Below, in pieces: positions 43,192-51,326 of a stretch of DNA of 64,000 bases. Under the pieces are notes generated by a model that saw only the letters and a program-made list of their open reading frames with translations, did not search any database and had not been told where the DNA came from. The DNA is from JBBSUQ01 sp964389755 (GTDB lineage: Bacteria > Bacteroidota > Bacteroidia > Flavobacteriales_D > Crocinitomicaceae), in contig CAYMEW010000003.1 of NCBI GenBank assembly GCA_964389755.1, positions 89,974 through 153,973 on the forward strand. Reading direction: 5' to 3'. The first letter of the stretch is position 1, and every line of letters begins with the position of its first letter. Position numbers and translations under genes: made by a program.

Positions 43192-44006
43192 GCCAGATCC
43201 GCAAAATAGGCTTCCGTTTTTCTAAAATAGAACAGGCCGGAAATGAAAAGAACCAACGTGGTAGTACCGCTGCACAGAATAGTCGTTAAGTTCATGTTAT
43301 AATCACTGAAAACCGCGCGAATAAATTCAAGGGCACCGGCTATCGGATTGAACTGTAGCAGGAGTTGAGCGATCCGATTCTCCGAAATATCAGTTGGGAA
43401 CATGATCGGAGAAAGAAATAAAAGTCCCTGGATGAAAAAGGGAAGTATGTATCGGACATCGCGAAATTTAACGTTTACCGCGGCGAGAAACATGCCGAGC
43501 CCGAGTGCCGCAAAAATTCCAAACAACAGGGCAAGGGGAAGATACAGGAAATTGATCCAGTTGACGTCAACCCGGTAAATAAGCAGAACGCCAGTGAAAA
43601 CGAGAAGCGTTACCCCAAAATCGATCAGTGTTCCCAATATAGCGGAAATCGGGATGATGAGCCGTGGAAAGTAAATTTTCTTAATGATGTTCGCATTATT
43701 CACCATGGAGTTGGCTGCATTGCTCAGCCCATTGCTGAAAAGTCCCCAGATTAATAAACCACTGAGGGCAAAAACAGGGTAGGGAACGGGAAGTTTGCTG
43801 CTGGAACTGATTGCGTTTCCCAGGAAAAAAGTAAAAACGAGTGTCATAAACAGCGGTTGAAGCACTGCCCACATGATTCCAAGGAGTGTTTGCTTATACT
43901 TTACTTTGATGTCTCTCCAGGTAAAGTAGTAGATCAACTCGTTGAAATTCCAGAGTTCCTTAAATCCAAAAGAAAATTTACTTTTCGGCTTTATTTCGTA
44001 TTCCAT
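43188..44006 (-). CDS. wzm: Polysaccharide ABC exporter permease
   Basis: Inner-membrane permease of about 272 residues and six transmembrane helices, ABC2 type. Features are an N-terminal amphipathic segment (FKELWNFNELIYYFTWRDIKVKYKQT), LLGIMWAVLQPL and the C-terminal FNPIAGALEFIRAV. It works with the ATPase gene that overlaps it by 4 bp. An open frame begins at a TTG at 44027, but the ATG at 44006 lies 18 bases after a perfect -7 box and is preferred. The pair is the central evidence that the locus uses the ABC-transporter route rather than Wzx/Wzy. Confidence 0.92.
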   Translation of the reverse strand: MEYEIKPKSKFSFGFKELWNFNELIYYFTWRDIKVKYKQTLLGIMWAVLQPLFMTLVFTFFLGNAISSSSKLPVPYPVFALSGLLIWGLFSNGLSNAANSMVNNANIIKKIYFPRLIIPISAILGTLIDFGVTLLVFTGVLLIYRVDVNWINFLYLPLALLFGIFAALGLGMFLAAVNVKFRDVRYILPFFIQGLLFLSPIMFPTDISENRIAQLLLQFNPIAGALEFIRAVFSDYNMNLTTILCSGTTTLVLFISGLFYFRKTEAYFADLA

Positions 44007-44024
44007 GGAATTCTTTAACGATTG

Positions 44025-44032
44025 CAAAAATA
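44025..44032 (-). promoter_or_regulatory. -7 promoter box of the wzm-wzt genes
   Basis: TATTTTTG on the minus strand, exact match to TAnnTTTG. The predicted transcript begins about 12 bases before the ATG at 44006. No -33 TTG at normal spacing. Confidence 0.4.
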
Positions 44033-44075
44033 ATAAATTTAAAACGCGTACTCTTCTTAAGGTAAAGGGAGTCCG

Positions 44076-45440
44076 CTAAAGGGCATCGGAATTTCCGGTT
44101 TTTTCGCCTGTGTTAATTTTAAGTTTTTGGTAATTGATCAGGAGAATTATCGCTAACAAAGGTAACAGTATCGCCTTAAGACGAACGAGCACTCCGAAAA
44201 GGACAGAACTTAATCCAACGATATATCCTAAGATAAATACGGTGACGAGGAGGAATAATAATAACTCATTTTTTACAAGGAGACGAAATTTTGAAATAGC
44301 ATTTCGCCAAAACAGGAAGCGCAGACTTAATATAAAAAGTAAAAAACCCTCAAAAGAAAAGAAAAGCATGAATATAGAAGCGGACTCCCAAACATATGGC
44401 CGGAAAAAACTGGCGCTCAATGCGCCGGGAATTACCCGGATGAAGCCTGCTGTATTGAACTCGTTCAGCCCGAGGTCATAACGGTTATCACCATAATTGA
44501 CATTGTTCGTGAAATCCTGCTGAACGACCATTAGTTCATGTGTGTATTTTTCGACCGACAGGGCTTCGTAGCGTTGTTGAAAACGGATGTAGATGACCGA
44601 CATTCCAATTGTCAAGAGAATTGTGGCTGTGCTCAGCCCAAGGCGTGGAATAAGTCCCTGCACACGTTTTCGGACCATCAGATTAAGTACAAAAAACAAT
44701 GGAATGATCAGCGCAATAAGCATAAATGAACGGATCGAAAGAAGAACGAAAATCATGAAACCGGCAAGCGCCAGTTTTGCAAGGCCCGGCCGTTCTCCGA
44801 ACGAGATCCATCGGAAGAGTGCATAGATCAGGTAAAAAAACGCGATGTAAATAAAGGCGTCCTTGGAAATGCCTGAGCACCAAAAAGCAACCGTGGGCAA
44901 GAAAAGCATGGCGACAGCCGCATACAGTGGTCGAATGAAATCGTAACGCAGGATCAGGCGAAACAGTTTCCAGGACACACAAAAGGAGCAGGCGGAAATG
45001 AGCAGGTTTGCCGCCCAGTAACTGCCCATCCCGAGAAAAGTGAAGAGCGAACCGATCTTGCACACAAAAAAACCTTCGGATTCACGGTAGATCCAAATGG
45101 GTGGGTAGCCGGTACGGGTGTTGTAAACCCGGTAATAGTCGCTCATATCCTGTCCTGAAAAAAGTTGCTGGAAATACAATCCGGGATCTTCCATGAACAG
45201 GCGGTTCAATTTGATGGCTCCGTCGTAATAAGCCAGGGTATCGCCGCCATGATAATAATACACGTAAACAAGGCCGAACAGGAATCCGCCCAGCAACTTC
45301 ATGAGCAGCCCGGGCATAAAATAGCGATATTCGGGAATGTCCCGCCGGGATTGATAGATCAGCCAGGCAACAATGCAGATCAGTGCAGTCCAGATGGTCA
45401 TGGAAATGAGGTCCGGCAATGTTATTTCTGGGATCAGCAT
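44076..45440 (-). CDS. Multi-pass membrane protein of the polysaccharide locus
   Basis: A 454-residue protein with about eleven hydrophobic helices; hydrophilic segments around residues 65-120 (YYYHGGDTLAYYDGAIKLNRLF) and 290-345 lie between. No signature of a known family is recognised. Polymerase-like, GT-C or acyltransferase roles are all possible for such proteins in these loci. It is 48 bp before wzm and 49 bp after rlmH in the same direction; it is the first gene of the locus as I define it. The role remains unassigned. Confidence 0.7.
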   Translation of the reverse strand: MLIPEITLPDLISMTIWTALICIVAWLIYQSRRDIPEYRYFMPGLLMKLLGGFLFGLVYVYYYHGGDTLAYYDGAIKLNRLFMEDPGLYFQQLFSGQDMSDYYRVYNTRTGYPPIWIYRESEGFFVCKIGSLFTFLGMGSYWAANLLISACSFCVSWKLFRLILRYDFIRPLYAAVAMLFLPTVAFWCSGISKDAFIYIAFFYLIYALFRWISFGERPGLAKLALAGFMIFVLLSIRSFMLIALIIPLFFVLNLMVRKRVQGLIPRLGLSTATILLTIGMSVIYIRFQQRYEALSVEKYTHELMVVQQDFTNNVNYGDNRYDLGLNEFNTAGFIRVIPGALSASFFRPYVWESASIFMLFFSFEGFLLFILSLRFLFWRNAISKFRLLVKNELLLFLLVTVFILGYIVGLSSVLFGVLVRLKAILLPLLAIILLINYQKLKINTGEKTGNSDAL

Positions 45441-45489
45441 TGTATTTAATTCCTGCTAATGTAAGCAATCACAGCCGTTCGCGAAAAAC

Positions 45490-45963
45490 TTATTGGTGAT
45501 GATAGGGTTCTCCGCGCAAAATGGTCATCGCGCGATACACTTGTTCGAGGAAGATCATACGAACCATCTGGTGGGAAAAGGTCATGTCGGAAAGTGATAC
45601 ACTTCCTGCGCTTTTGTGATAAAGCTCTTCCGAAAAACCGTACGCACCGCCAATGATGAAACAAATGCCCTGCCCGCCGCGGTTGAATTGTTGTTGCAGG
45701 AATTTGGAGAAAGTAACGGAAGAATAACGCTTTCCTCCTTCGTCGAGTAGAAAAAAGGATTCACCCGGCCCGATCTTTCCCAGGATCTCCTGCCCCTCAC
45801 GCTCCCGAACCTGTTCACGGCTCAGTTTTTTCTGGTTCCGGATATCCGGGACCTCAATGCGCTCGGCCTGGACATAGTGTTTGAGCCGGCCAAGGTATTC
45901 CTGCTCGCCGGCAACGAGGAAATCTTTGCCTGTTTTCCCGACACAGATCAACTTGATTTTCAT
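45490..45963 (-). CDS. rlmH: 23S rRNA pseudouridine-1915 N3-methyltransferase
   Basis: SPOUT-class methyltransferase that methylates pseudouridine 1915 of 23S rRNA in the assembled ribosome. The 157 residues are the usual length. SAM-binding trefoil-knot segments are FFLLDEGGKRYSSVTFS, CFIIGGAYGFSEELY and LSDMTFSHQMVRMIFLEQVYRA; the C-terminus GEPYHHQ is diagnostic. It marks the conserved flank of the polysaccharide locus; the membrane-protein gene follows after 49 bp. Confidence 0.96.
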   Translation of the reverse strand: MKIKLICVGKTGKDFLVAGEQEYLGRLKHYVQAERIEVPDIRNQKKLSREQVREREGQEILGKIGPGESFFLLDEGGKRYSSVTFSKFLQQQFNRGGQGICFIIGGAYGFSEELYHKSAGSVSLSDMTFSHQMVRMIFLEQVYRAMTILRGEPYHHQ

Positions 45964-46027
45964 AACGCAAAGAAACGAAATATTACGGCTGTTTTCCAGG
46001 CCTGGACCGGGGTTTTGAAAAAGGCAT

Positions 46028-46035
46028 TATTTTTG
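46028..46035 (+). promoter_or_regulatory. -7 promoter box of the DUF4783 gene
   Basis: TATTTTTG, an exact match to TAnnTTTG, with the expected transcript start about 20 bases before the ATG at 46062. No TTG at the -33 position. Confidence 0.4.
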
Positions 46036-46061
46036 TAATTTCGGTCAGCAAAAACAAGTAA

Positions 46062-46439
46062 ATGGCTTTAATCTATAAATTACTGGCTTCGGTGATCATA
46101 GCAGTTTCGGTGGCGGCTTCAATTCCCTTCACCCAACTGGAAAGGGCCTTTTCGAATAATGACGCACAGGCGATCGTCGCCATGGGCAAAGACAAGATCC
46201 TGATGAATATCCAGGGTAAAGAAGGAGTTTACAGCCAGTCGCAGGCAACGCTTGTGCTGAAAGATTTCTTTGTGCGCCGACCGGGAACTGCTTTTCATTT
46301 CACTTATAAAGGTAAGGAAACGGACGAAGGGTGTTTTGCAGTCGGAAATTATGTTTCGAAATCAGAAACCTTCCGGGTCAGCATTCATTTTACGAAGATC
46401 GGCGATTCATACCGAATCGAAAACCTGAGTATCGAATAA
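46062..46439 (+). CDS. DUF4783-type exported protein
   Basis: A 125-residue protein. The first 20 residues form a signal or anchor helix (LLASVIIAVSVAASIPF). The rest is a compact alpha-beta fold of the NTF2-like kind: LERAFSNNDAQAIVAMG, SQATLVLKDFFVRRPGTAFHFTYKG and SIHFTKIGDSYRIENLSIE. This is the plan of DUF4783 proteins, whose function is unknown. It is divergent from rlmH and converges on the SpoIIE-phosphatase gene with 3 bp between stops. Confidence 0.8.
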   Translation: MALIYKLLASVIIAVSVAASIPFTQLERAFSNNDAQAIVAMGKDKILMNIQGKEGVYSQSQATLVLKDFFVRRPGTAFHFTYKGKETDEGCFAVGNYVSKSETFRVSIHFTKIGDSYRIENLSIE

Positions 46440-46442
46440 GTA

Positions 46443-47675
46443 TCAGAAAAAACGACAACTGAAGATAGCAGTGTCATCCACAAGGTCTAAGCTGCCGCGC
46501 CATTCATCAAGCTTCGAGAAGATCAGGTTGTTCAGGTCTTCCATCTTTAAGGGATAATAGTTGTGCACCATTTTTACGACCCGGTCCAGTCCGAAAGCCT
46601 CTTCCTCTTTGTTTTCGAGTTCCACGACGCCGTCGGTGTATAAAACAAGGGTCGTGTTCTGGCGCAATTCGAGTTGTCCGATATTCAGAAAGGGAAGTTC
46701 ATCCAACATGCCCAGGCCGATCGTTCCCTGGTCGAGTAATTCCACGACGCGCCCGTTCGTCACGAAGGGATGGTTGTGTCCGGCATTGACGTATTGCAGT
46801 TGCCGCGTTTTAGCGTTGTAATACGCAATGAAAAAGGTAATGAATTTTTCCCCCTTCGCGCTGTTCATGACTTTCTTGTTGAGTTCTTCCATCAGGAAGG
46901 AAAGATCGAAGCGCTGATACTGGAAAAGCGTGCGGATCGTCGCCTGGAAGTTGGCCATTAGCATCGCCGCACTGATCCCTTTACCCGAAACATCTGCGAT
47001 ACAGATAATGTACTCGTTGTCTCCGAGTGGAATGAAATCGTAGTAATCTCCGCCAACTTCGTGACGTGGCTTGTACTTGGCAGAAATGTCCATTTTTCGA
47101 TTCGAGGGCAGGTCGTCCGGAAAGAGCAGTTTTTGCATTTCCGAGGCCACCTCCAGCTCTTTTTTGATCCGTTCCTGCACGAGGCTTTCGCGCGTCATAC
47201 GCTTGTTTTCGATCGCCACGACGATAATATTGGTCAGCGTCTGGATAAACGACATATTACTCATCGTTTCGGAAACGCGCATCTTTTCATGTTCCAGGCC
47301 GGCCACCAACAAATAGGCGAGGGGCTGACCCTTGTGCAGGATCGGTACGACAATGTCGAATTCGTTGAGTACGGCCGATGGCGACGATTCGATCACCGTT
47401 ATTTCTCCGAAACGATACAGGTCGCGGCGAACATCGATCTCCCGGATCTTTCCCTTGAAGCCGACTTTAAGCAAACAGTTCCAGTGTTCCTGTTTGTTGA
47501 ATAACACGAACTTGTCGAAGCCGAGTTGTTCGTGCAGGATGAATTCAAAGATGCGCAACAACTGGCTGACATCCTGGTTCGTATTGATCGCATTGGTGAT
47601 CTCAAGCAACGAGTGCAGTTTGAAGTCTTTGAGCTTCAGCTGGTTTTCAAGTTCTGCAAGTTGCTGATCCGTCAT
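46443..47675 (-). CDS. PP2C/SpoIIE-type serine phosphatase with GAF domain
   Basis: A 410-residue soluble phosphatase. A GAF-like sensory domain occupies about residues 20-160. The SpoIIE/RsbU-type catalytic domain carries EVGGDYYDFIPLG, ADVSGKGISAAMLMAN, NAGHNHPF, and the metal-binding YTDGVVELEN. Such enzymes regulate partner-switching with anti-sigma antagonists; no such partner is near, so its target is unknown. The ATG overlaps the stop of the lpxD-like gene by one base (TAATG), so the two are translationally coupled. Confidence 0.9.
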   Translation of the reverse strand: MTDQQLAELENQLKLKDFKLHSLLEITNAINTNQDVSQLLRIFEFILHEQLGFDKFVLFNKQEHWNCLLKVGFKGKIREIDVRRDLYRFGEITVIESSPSAVLNEFDIVVPILHKGQPLAYLLVAGLEHEKMRVSETMSNMSFIQTLTNIIVVAIENKRMTRESLVQERIKKELEVASEMQKLLFPDDLPSNRKMDISAKYKPRHEVGGDYYDFIPLGDNEYIICIADVSGKGISAAMLMANFQATIRTLFQYQRFDLSFLMEELNKKVMNSAKGEKFITFFIAYYNAKTRQLQYVNAGHNHPFVTNGRVVELLDQGTIGLGMLDELPFLNIGQLELRQNTTLVLYTDGVVELENKEEEAFGLDRVVKMVHNYYPLKMEDLNNLIFSKLDEWRGSLDLVDDTAIFSCRFF

Positions 47676-48601
47676 TACAATTTTTCGAGTAATTCGGGCA
47701 GGCGACGGAGCGCCGCCATTTCCCGGAATTTGAGCTTTACTTCGGCAGCCGGACTTCCGAAGTAGGTCTTGCCGCCTTCCAGGTCCTTCGAAATACCCGA
47801 TTGGGCCAGAACGATCGCTCCTTCTCCGATCGTAATGTCGGAGGCACAGCCGACCTGCCCCCAGAGTGTCACACGGTCTTCCACCTGCACGCAGCCCGCC
47901 AGCCCGACGTTGGCAGCCATCAGGCAGTGTTTCCCGATTACGGTGTCGTGCCCCACATGAACATGGTTATCGAGTTTCGAGCCTTCCCCGATAATAGTGG
48001 TGGCTGTTACGCCCGCGTCGATCGTACAGGATGCACCGAGTTCCACGTTTTTTTGAATGTGCACGTTTCCACAGGTGTGCATGCGCTCATAGCCTTCGGG
48101 TTTGCGCTTATAATAAAACGCGTTGAATCCGATTACGGAATTCGGCCCGATGATCACGTTATCTTCGATGATCGTACGATCAAGGATGGAAACACCGCTG
48201 TAAATGATCACGTTCTTCCCGATCTTCACATCGTTTCCAATGAAGGAGTTCGGATAGAGAACCGCCGAGTCGTCGATCTCGCAATTCGTACCTGTCATGT
48301 GCGTATGCGGATGGTAAGGAGCAAAATGCCTGGTAAGTCGGTTAAAATCGTCAAAGGGCTTTTCGGAAATGAGCAGACCTTTACCTTCCGGGCAGTCCAC
48401 TTCCTGGTCGATCAGGATCGTAGTGGCAGCGCTGTTCAGGGCTTTTTGATAATATTTGGGATGATCCACAAAGACCAGGTCACCCGGCCGCACCCGGTGG
48501 ATCTCGTTGATTCCGGTTACGGGATGATTCGCATCACCGACGAACTTACAGTTCAGGATTTCGGCAATTGCTGCCAGCGTATATTTTTCGGGTAATTGCA
48601 T
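47675..48601 (-). CDS. lpxD: LpxD-like UDP-3-O-acylglucosamine N-acyltransferase
   Basis: Left-handed beta-helix acyltransferase of lipid A synthesis, adding the second acyl chain. The 308 residues have an N-terminal uridine-binding domain (PEKYTLAAIAEILNCKFVGD) and hexapeptide repeats (SFIGNDVKIGKNVIIYSGVSI and more). The catalytic histidine region is KLDNHVHVGHDTVIG. It is shorter than typical LpxD (about 340), so it may be a paralogue rather than the main enzyme. The open frame begins 17 codons earlier, but the ATG at 48601 gives the normal MQLPEKYTL start. It is coupled to the phosphatase gene. Confidence 0.82.
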   Translation of the reverse strand: MQLPEKYTLAAIAEILNCKFVGDANHPVTGINEIHRVRPGDLVFVDHPKYYQKALNSAATTILIDQEVDCPEGKGLLISEKPFDDFNRLTRHFAPYHPHTHMTGTNCEIDDSAVLYPNSFIGNDVKIGKNVIIYSGVSILDRTIIEDNVIIGPNSVIGFNAFYYKRKPEGYERMHTCGNVHIQKNVELGASCTIDAGVTATTIIGEGSKLDNHVHVGHDTVIGKHCLMAANVGLAGCVQVEDRVTLWGQVGCASDITIGEGAIVLAQSGISKDLEGGKTYFGSPAAEVKLKFREMAALRRLPELLEKL

Positions 48602-48754
48602 GTCACTGAATTTAACTGTTAAAGTTAGTTTTTGCAAATGGCTTTTCCGCATCGTTCGCGCGCGAGTTATCCTCTCCCCATTGTTAATCCGCGCATAAGA
48701 AAGAGATACTCAGGTAAAATAACTTAAAATAGTCTGAATTCAAACGAATGGATG

Positions 48755-48785
48755 TTGCCTCTTCACAAAAGAGAACGTACTTTTG
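48755..48785 (+). promoter_or_regulatory. Bacteroidota-type promoter of the CDF transporter gene
   Basis: TTG (48755-48757), 20 bases, TACTTTTG (48778-48785): both boxes and spacing fit the -33/-7 consensus exactly. The transcript would start near 48791, about 10 bases before the ATG at 48802. This excludes the longer open frame from 48748. Confidence 0.7.
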
Positions 48786-48801
48786 CAATCCACGTATTTT
48801 T

Positions 48802-49704
48802 ATGAGCAGGGAACGCGCTTTAAAGACAATTTACTGGAGTATTGCGGGAAACGTATTCCTCGTACTTTCAAAAGGAACGGCCGGTTATTTCGGTCATTCC
48901 TACGCGCTCATTGCCGATGCCATCGAATCCGGGTCGGATGTCTTTTCCTCGATCCTGGTGCTCATCGGTTTGCGCTTGTCCACGCGTCCGGCCGACAAAA
49001 ATCATCCCTATGGTCATGGAAAACTGGAACCGGTAGTTACCTTTCTTGTGGTCGGTTTCCTCGTGCTTTCGGCAGTCGTGATCGTCTATGAAAGTATTCT
49101 CCACATCCAGACACCGCACGAACTCCCGCGGCCTTTTACACTGTATGTGCTTGGCGCCATCATTGCCTACAAAGAGATCTTTTATCGCTTTGTAAACCGC
49201 AAAAGTACCGAAACCGGCAGTTCTTCCCTGAAAGCAGATGCCTGGCACCATCGCAGTGATGCGATCACTTCCCTGATGGCTTTTGTAGGTATCAGCGTGG
49301 CATTGATACTCGGAAAAGGATATGAAGCAGCGGACGACTGGGCCGCAATCCTGGCATCGGGCTTTATTCTTTACAATGCTTACCTGATCTTTAAACCGGC
49401 CCTGGGCGAGGTGATGGACGAACAGGTTTACGAGGATATGGTTCGAAACATCCGTACGGCTGCCAAAGAAGTTACGGGAGTGGAAGTGACCGAAAAATGT
49501 TTTGTGCGAAAATCCGGGATGTATTACCTGGTGGACCTGCACATCGGTGTGGAAGCCGCTAAAACCGTAAAAGAAGGTCATGACATTGCACACCGGCTCA
49601 AAGATCACCTGCAGGAGGAGTTCCCGACGATTGCGGATGTGCTCATTCACGTGGAGCCTTTCCCGCACGTGCACGATGATGCGAAGACATTACCGACCGC
49701 TTAG
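48802..49704 (+). CDS. Cation diffusion facilitator (CDF) metal exporter
   Basis: Divalent-metal/proton antiporter of 300 residues with six transmembrane helices and a C-terminal cytoplasmic ferredoxin-like domain. Zinc-site residues are present in ADAIESGSDVFSS and KADAWHHRSDAITS, with the DAxESxxD and HxxxD plan of zinc/iron CDF proteins. HPYGHGKLEP is a family signature and the C-terminal domain ends with ADVLIHVEPFPHVH, a histidine-bearing segment. Metal (zinc, iron or manganese) is not certain. The start at 48802 is set by the promoter at 48755-48785. Confidence 0.93.
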   Translation: MSRERALKTIYWSIAGNVFLVLSKGTAGYFGHSYALIADAIESGSDVFSSILVLIGLRLSTRPADKNHPYGHGKLEPVVTFLVVGFLVLSAVVIVYESILHIQTPHELPRPFTLYVLGAIIAYKEIFYRFVNRKSTETGSSSLKADAWHHRSDAITSLMAFVGISVALILGKGYEAADDWAAILASGFILYNAYLIFKPALGEVMDEQVYEDMVRNIRTAAKEVTGVEVTEKCFVRKSGMYYLVDLHIGVEAAKTVKEGHDIAHRLKDHLQEEFPTIADVLIHVEPFPHVHDDAKTLPTA

Positions 49705-49787
49705 ATCTAAATTCCTGAGGAAGTTATTTTTCCGAAACTGAACCGATTGAAGTTTGGCCTGTACATACTGGAAATTAAAAAGATTTC

Positions 49788-50273
49788 ATGATGAAAAAAT
49801 ACCTGTTGGCCTGCTTTGTGGCTATTGCTTTAACCTCATTTTCGCAAACAGCTTCGATTCATGCGGGACGTGTTTCCGCAGAAGATATAAACATAACGGA
49901 AGATAACTTCGGGCAGGTCCCGTATGAATATGAAGTTCGCAGTTCTCCGGATACACTTTGGGTGTTGTCGGACAGTACCTTTGCGGTGGTGAAGTACCGA
50001 AAATTATTGTTGCAGAACGGAAGCGATAAAGAGGGTTCCATAATGTACCGGGATACGATTCAACTCGGTAACCCGGATGCCATCGACATGACGTCGGAAG
50101 AATTCCGGAAAAGCTATCCATCAAATACCGTATTTGTTTATAAAACAGCGGATAAAAAACTGAACCGGAAAATGAACGAAGCCATCCGGCAAAACGGATT
50201 TTCAGGCTGGTGGTTCCTGCTGATCGTCGGCTTGCTGATTGGCCTGCATGCACGAGAACGACGACGTGCGTAA
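49788..50273 (+). CDS. Exported protein with C-terminal membrane anchor, unknown function
   Basis: A 161-residue protein. It begins with a signal peptide (KKYLLACFVAIALTSFSQT), has a soluble middle of about 110 residues with strands such as VPYEYEVRSSPDTLWVLSD, and ends with the tripartite tail FSGWWFLLIVGLLIGLHARERRRA: short motif, hydrophobic helix, arginine cluster. This is either a single-pass anchor or a sorting tail. No family is recognised. It overlaps the next gene by 26 bp (depending on the start), so the two act together. Confidence 0.7.
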   Translation: MMKKYLLACFVAIALTSFSQTASIHAGRVSAEDINITEDNFGQVPYEYEVRSSPDTLWVLSDSTFAVVKYRKLLLQNGSDKEGSIMYRDTIQLGNPDAIDMTSEEFRKSYPSNTVFVYKTADKKLNRKMNEAIRQNGFSGWWFLLIVGLLIGLHARERRRA

Positions 50274-51321
50274 CTTTTTCCGGTTTTTCGGACTGTGTTT
50301 TCTGCTTCTCACCGGGGTTTCACTGCTGTTGCTCATCAACGGCCCGGCAGTGTACCGCGGTGGGGCCGAAGCACTCAATAAACTGGTCGGCGGATCCGAA
50401 TATGCGGTAATCTACTCCGACTCGCGGGCTCTTTTGCTTCACCTGCTGATCCTCGTCATACCTGCTGCTGTTTTTGCATTGGTCATGGTACGCTCTCGTT
50501 TCCGGGAGAGGTTCGGAAGTTACCTGTACGGTTCACTGGTGTTGGTACTGTCACTTTTCCTGCTTTTTTACGGGATGGATAAACTCCTGCTTCTGCAATT
50601 TCCCAGACCGGGAAACAACCTGCTTTTTACGCGCACAGGTGATCTTTCACGGGAAGTACTTTACTGGACATCCATGGGCGCTGCACCGCGTTACCAGGTG
50701 TTCTCCGGGATCATTGAACTCATACCTGCGCTTTTATTGTTGTTCCGGCAAACGCGTTTCGCAGGCTTGTGCGTTGCGTTCATGGTGTTGATGAACGTGT
50801 TTTTTATCAATATCGGTTTTGGCGTCAGCGTACGCATGCTTTCTATTTATTTGGTCTTGCTCTGTCTCGTGCTTTTGTGGCCATACCGCCAATTGATCGC
50901 TGCACTTTTGACACTGAATTTTTCCCAGCTTGAAAAAGCACGTTTTCCCCGTTCTCCATTTGGAAAGACAGCGTTTGCTATTTTCACAACCTGCGTGCTG
51001 TGGCTGCTGTATGGCGCAACTACCCGGGAATTCCCGGAACAGGACCATACCTTTGAGATCCGCTCGGAACAGGTGGATTGTACAAACTGGAGACGCGGCG
51101 ATCTGCTACATGTTCATCCGGAAGGCTACGTGATTTTACAATACGGAACAGACTTTAAATCATACGCCTGTATTTTTACCGGCCCTCGGCATGTTGCAGT
51201 TCCCGCACTTGGAATTACGTTTGAATGGCAAACGGATACCTTAAAGATTCATTCGAAGCAGGGGCGTTGTCTGCTACGGATGCATGAAATCGATCGAAGT
51301 ACCTTTCGTTTACTGCGCTGA
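50248..51321 (+). CDS. DoxX-like membrane protein
   Basis: A 357-residue membrane protein with about eight helices. The block QFPRPGNNLLFTRTGDLS followed by GAAPRYQVFSGIIELIPALLLLFRQTRFAG and NVFFINIGFGVSVRMLSIYLVLL matches the plan of DoxX-family membrane proteins found in Bacteroidota. The last 100 residues are a soluble domain (HTFEIRSEQVDCTNWRRGD). Function unknown. Starts at 50239 or 50248 are both possible, overlapping the preceding gene by 26-35 bp. The stop is five bases from the convergent dehydrogenase gene. Confidence 0.75.
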   Translation: MHENDDVRNFFRFFGLCFLLLTGVSLLLLINGPAVYRGGAEALNKLVGGSEYAVIYSDSRALLLHLLILVIPAAVFALVMVRSRFRERFGSYLYGSLVLVLSLFLLFYGMDKLLLLQFPRPGNNLLFTRTGDLSREVLYWTSMGAAPRYQVFSGIIELIPALLLLFRQTRFAGLCVAFMVLMNVFFINIGFGVSVRMLSIYLVLLCLVLLWPYRQLIAALLTLNFSQLEKARFPRSPFGKTAFAIFTTCVLWLLYGATTREFPEQDHTFEIRSEQVDCTNWRRGDLLHVHPEGYVILQYGTDFKSYACIFTGPRHVAVPALGITFEWQTDTLKIHSKQGRCLLRMHEIDRSTFRLLR

Positions 51322-51326
51322 TCAGA

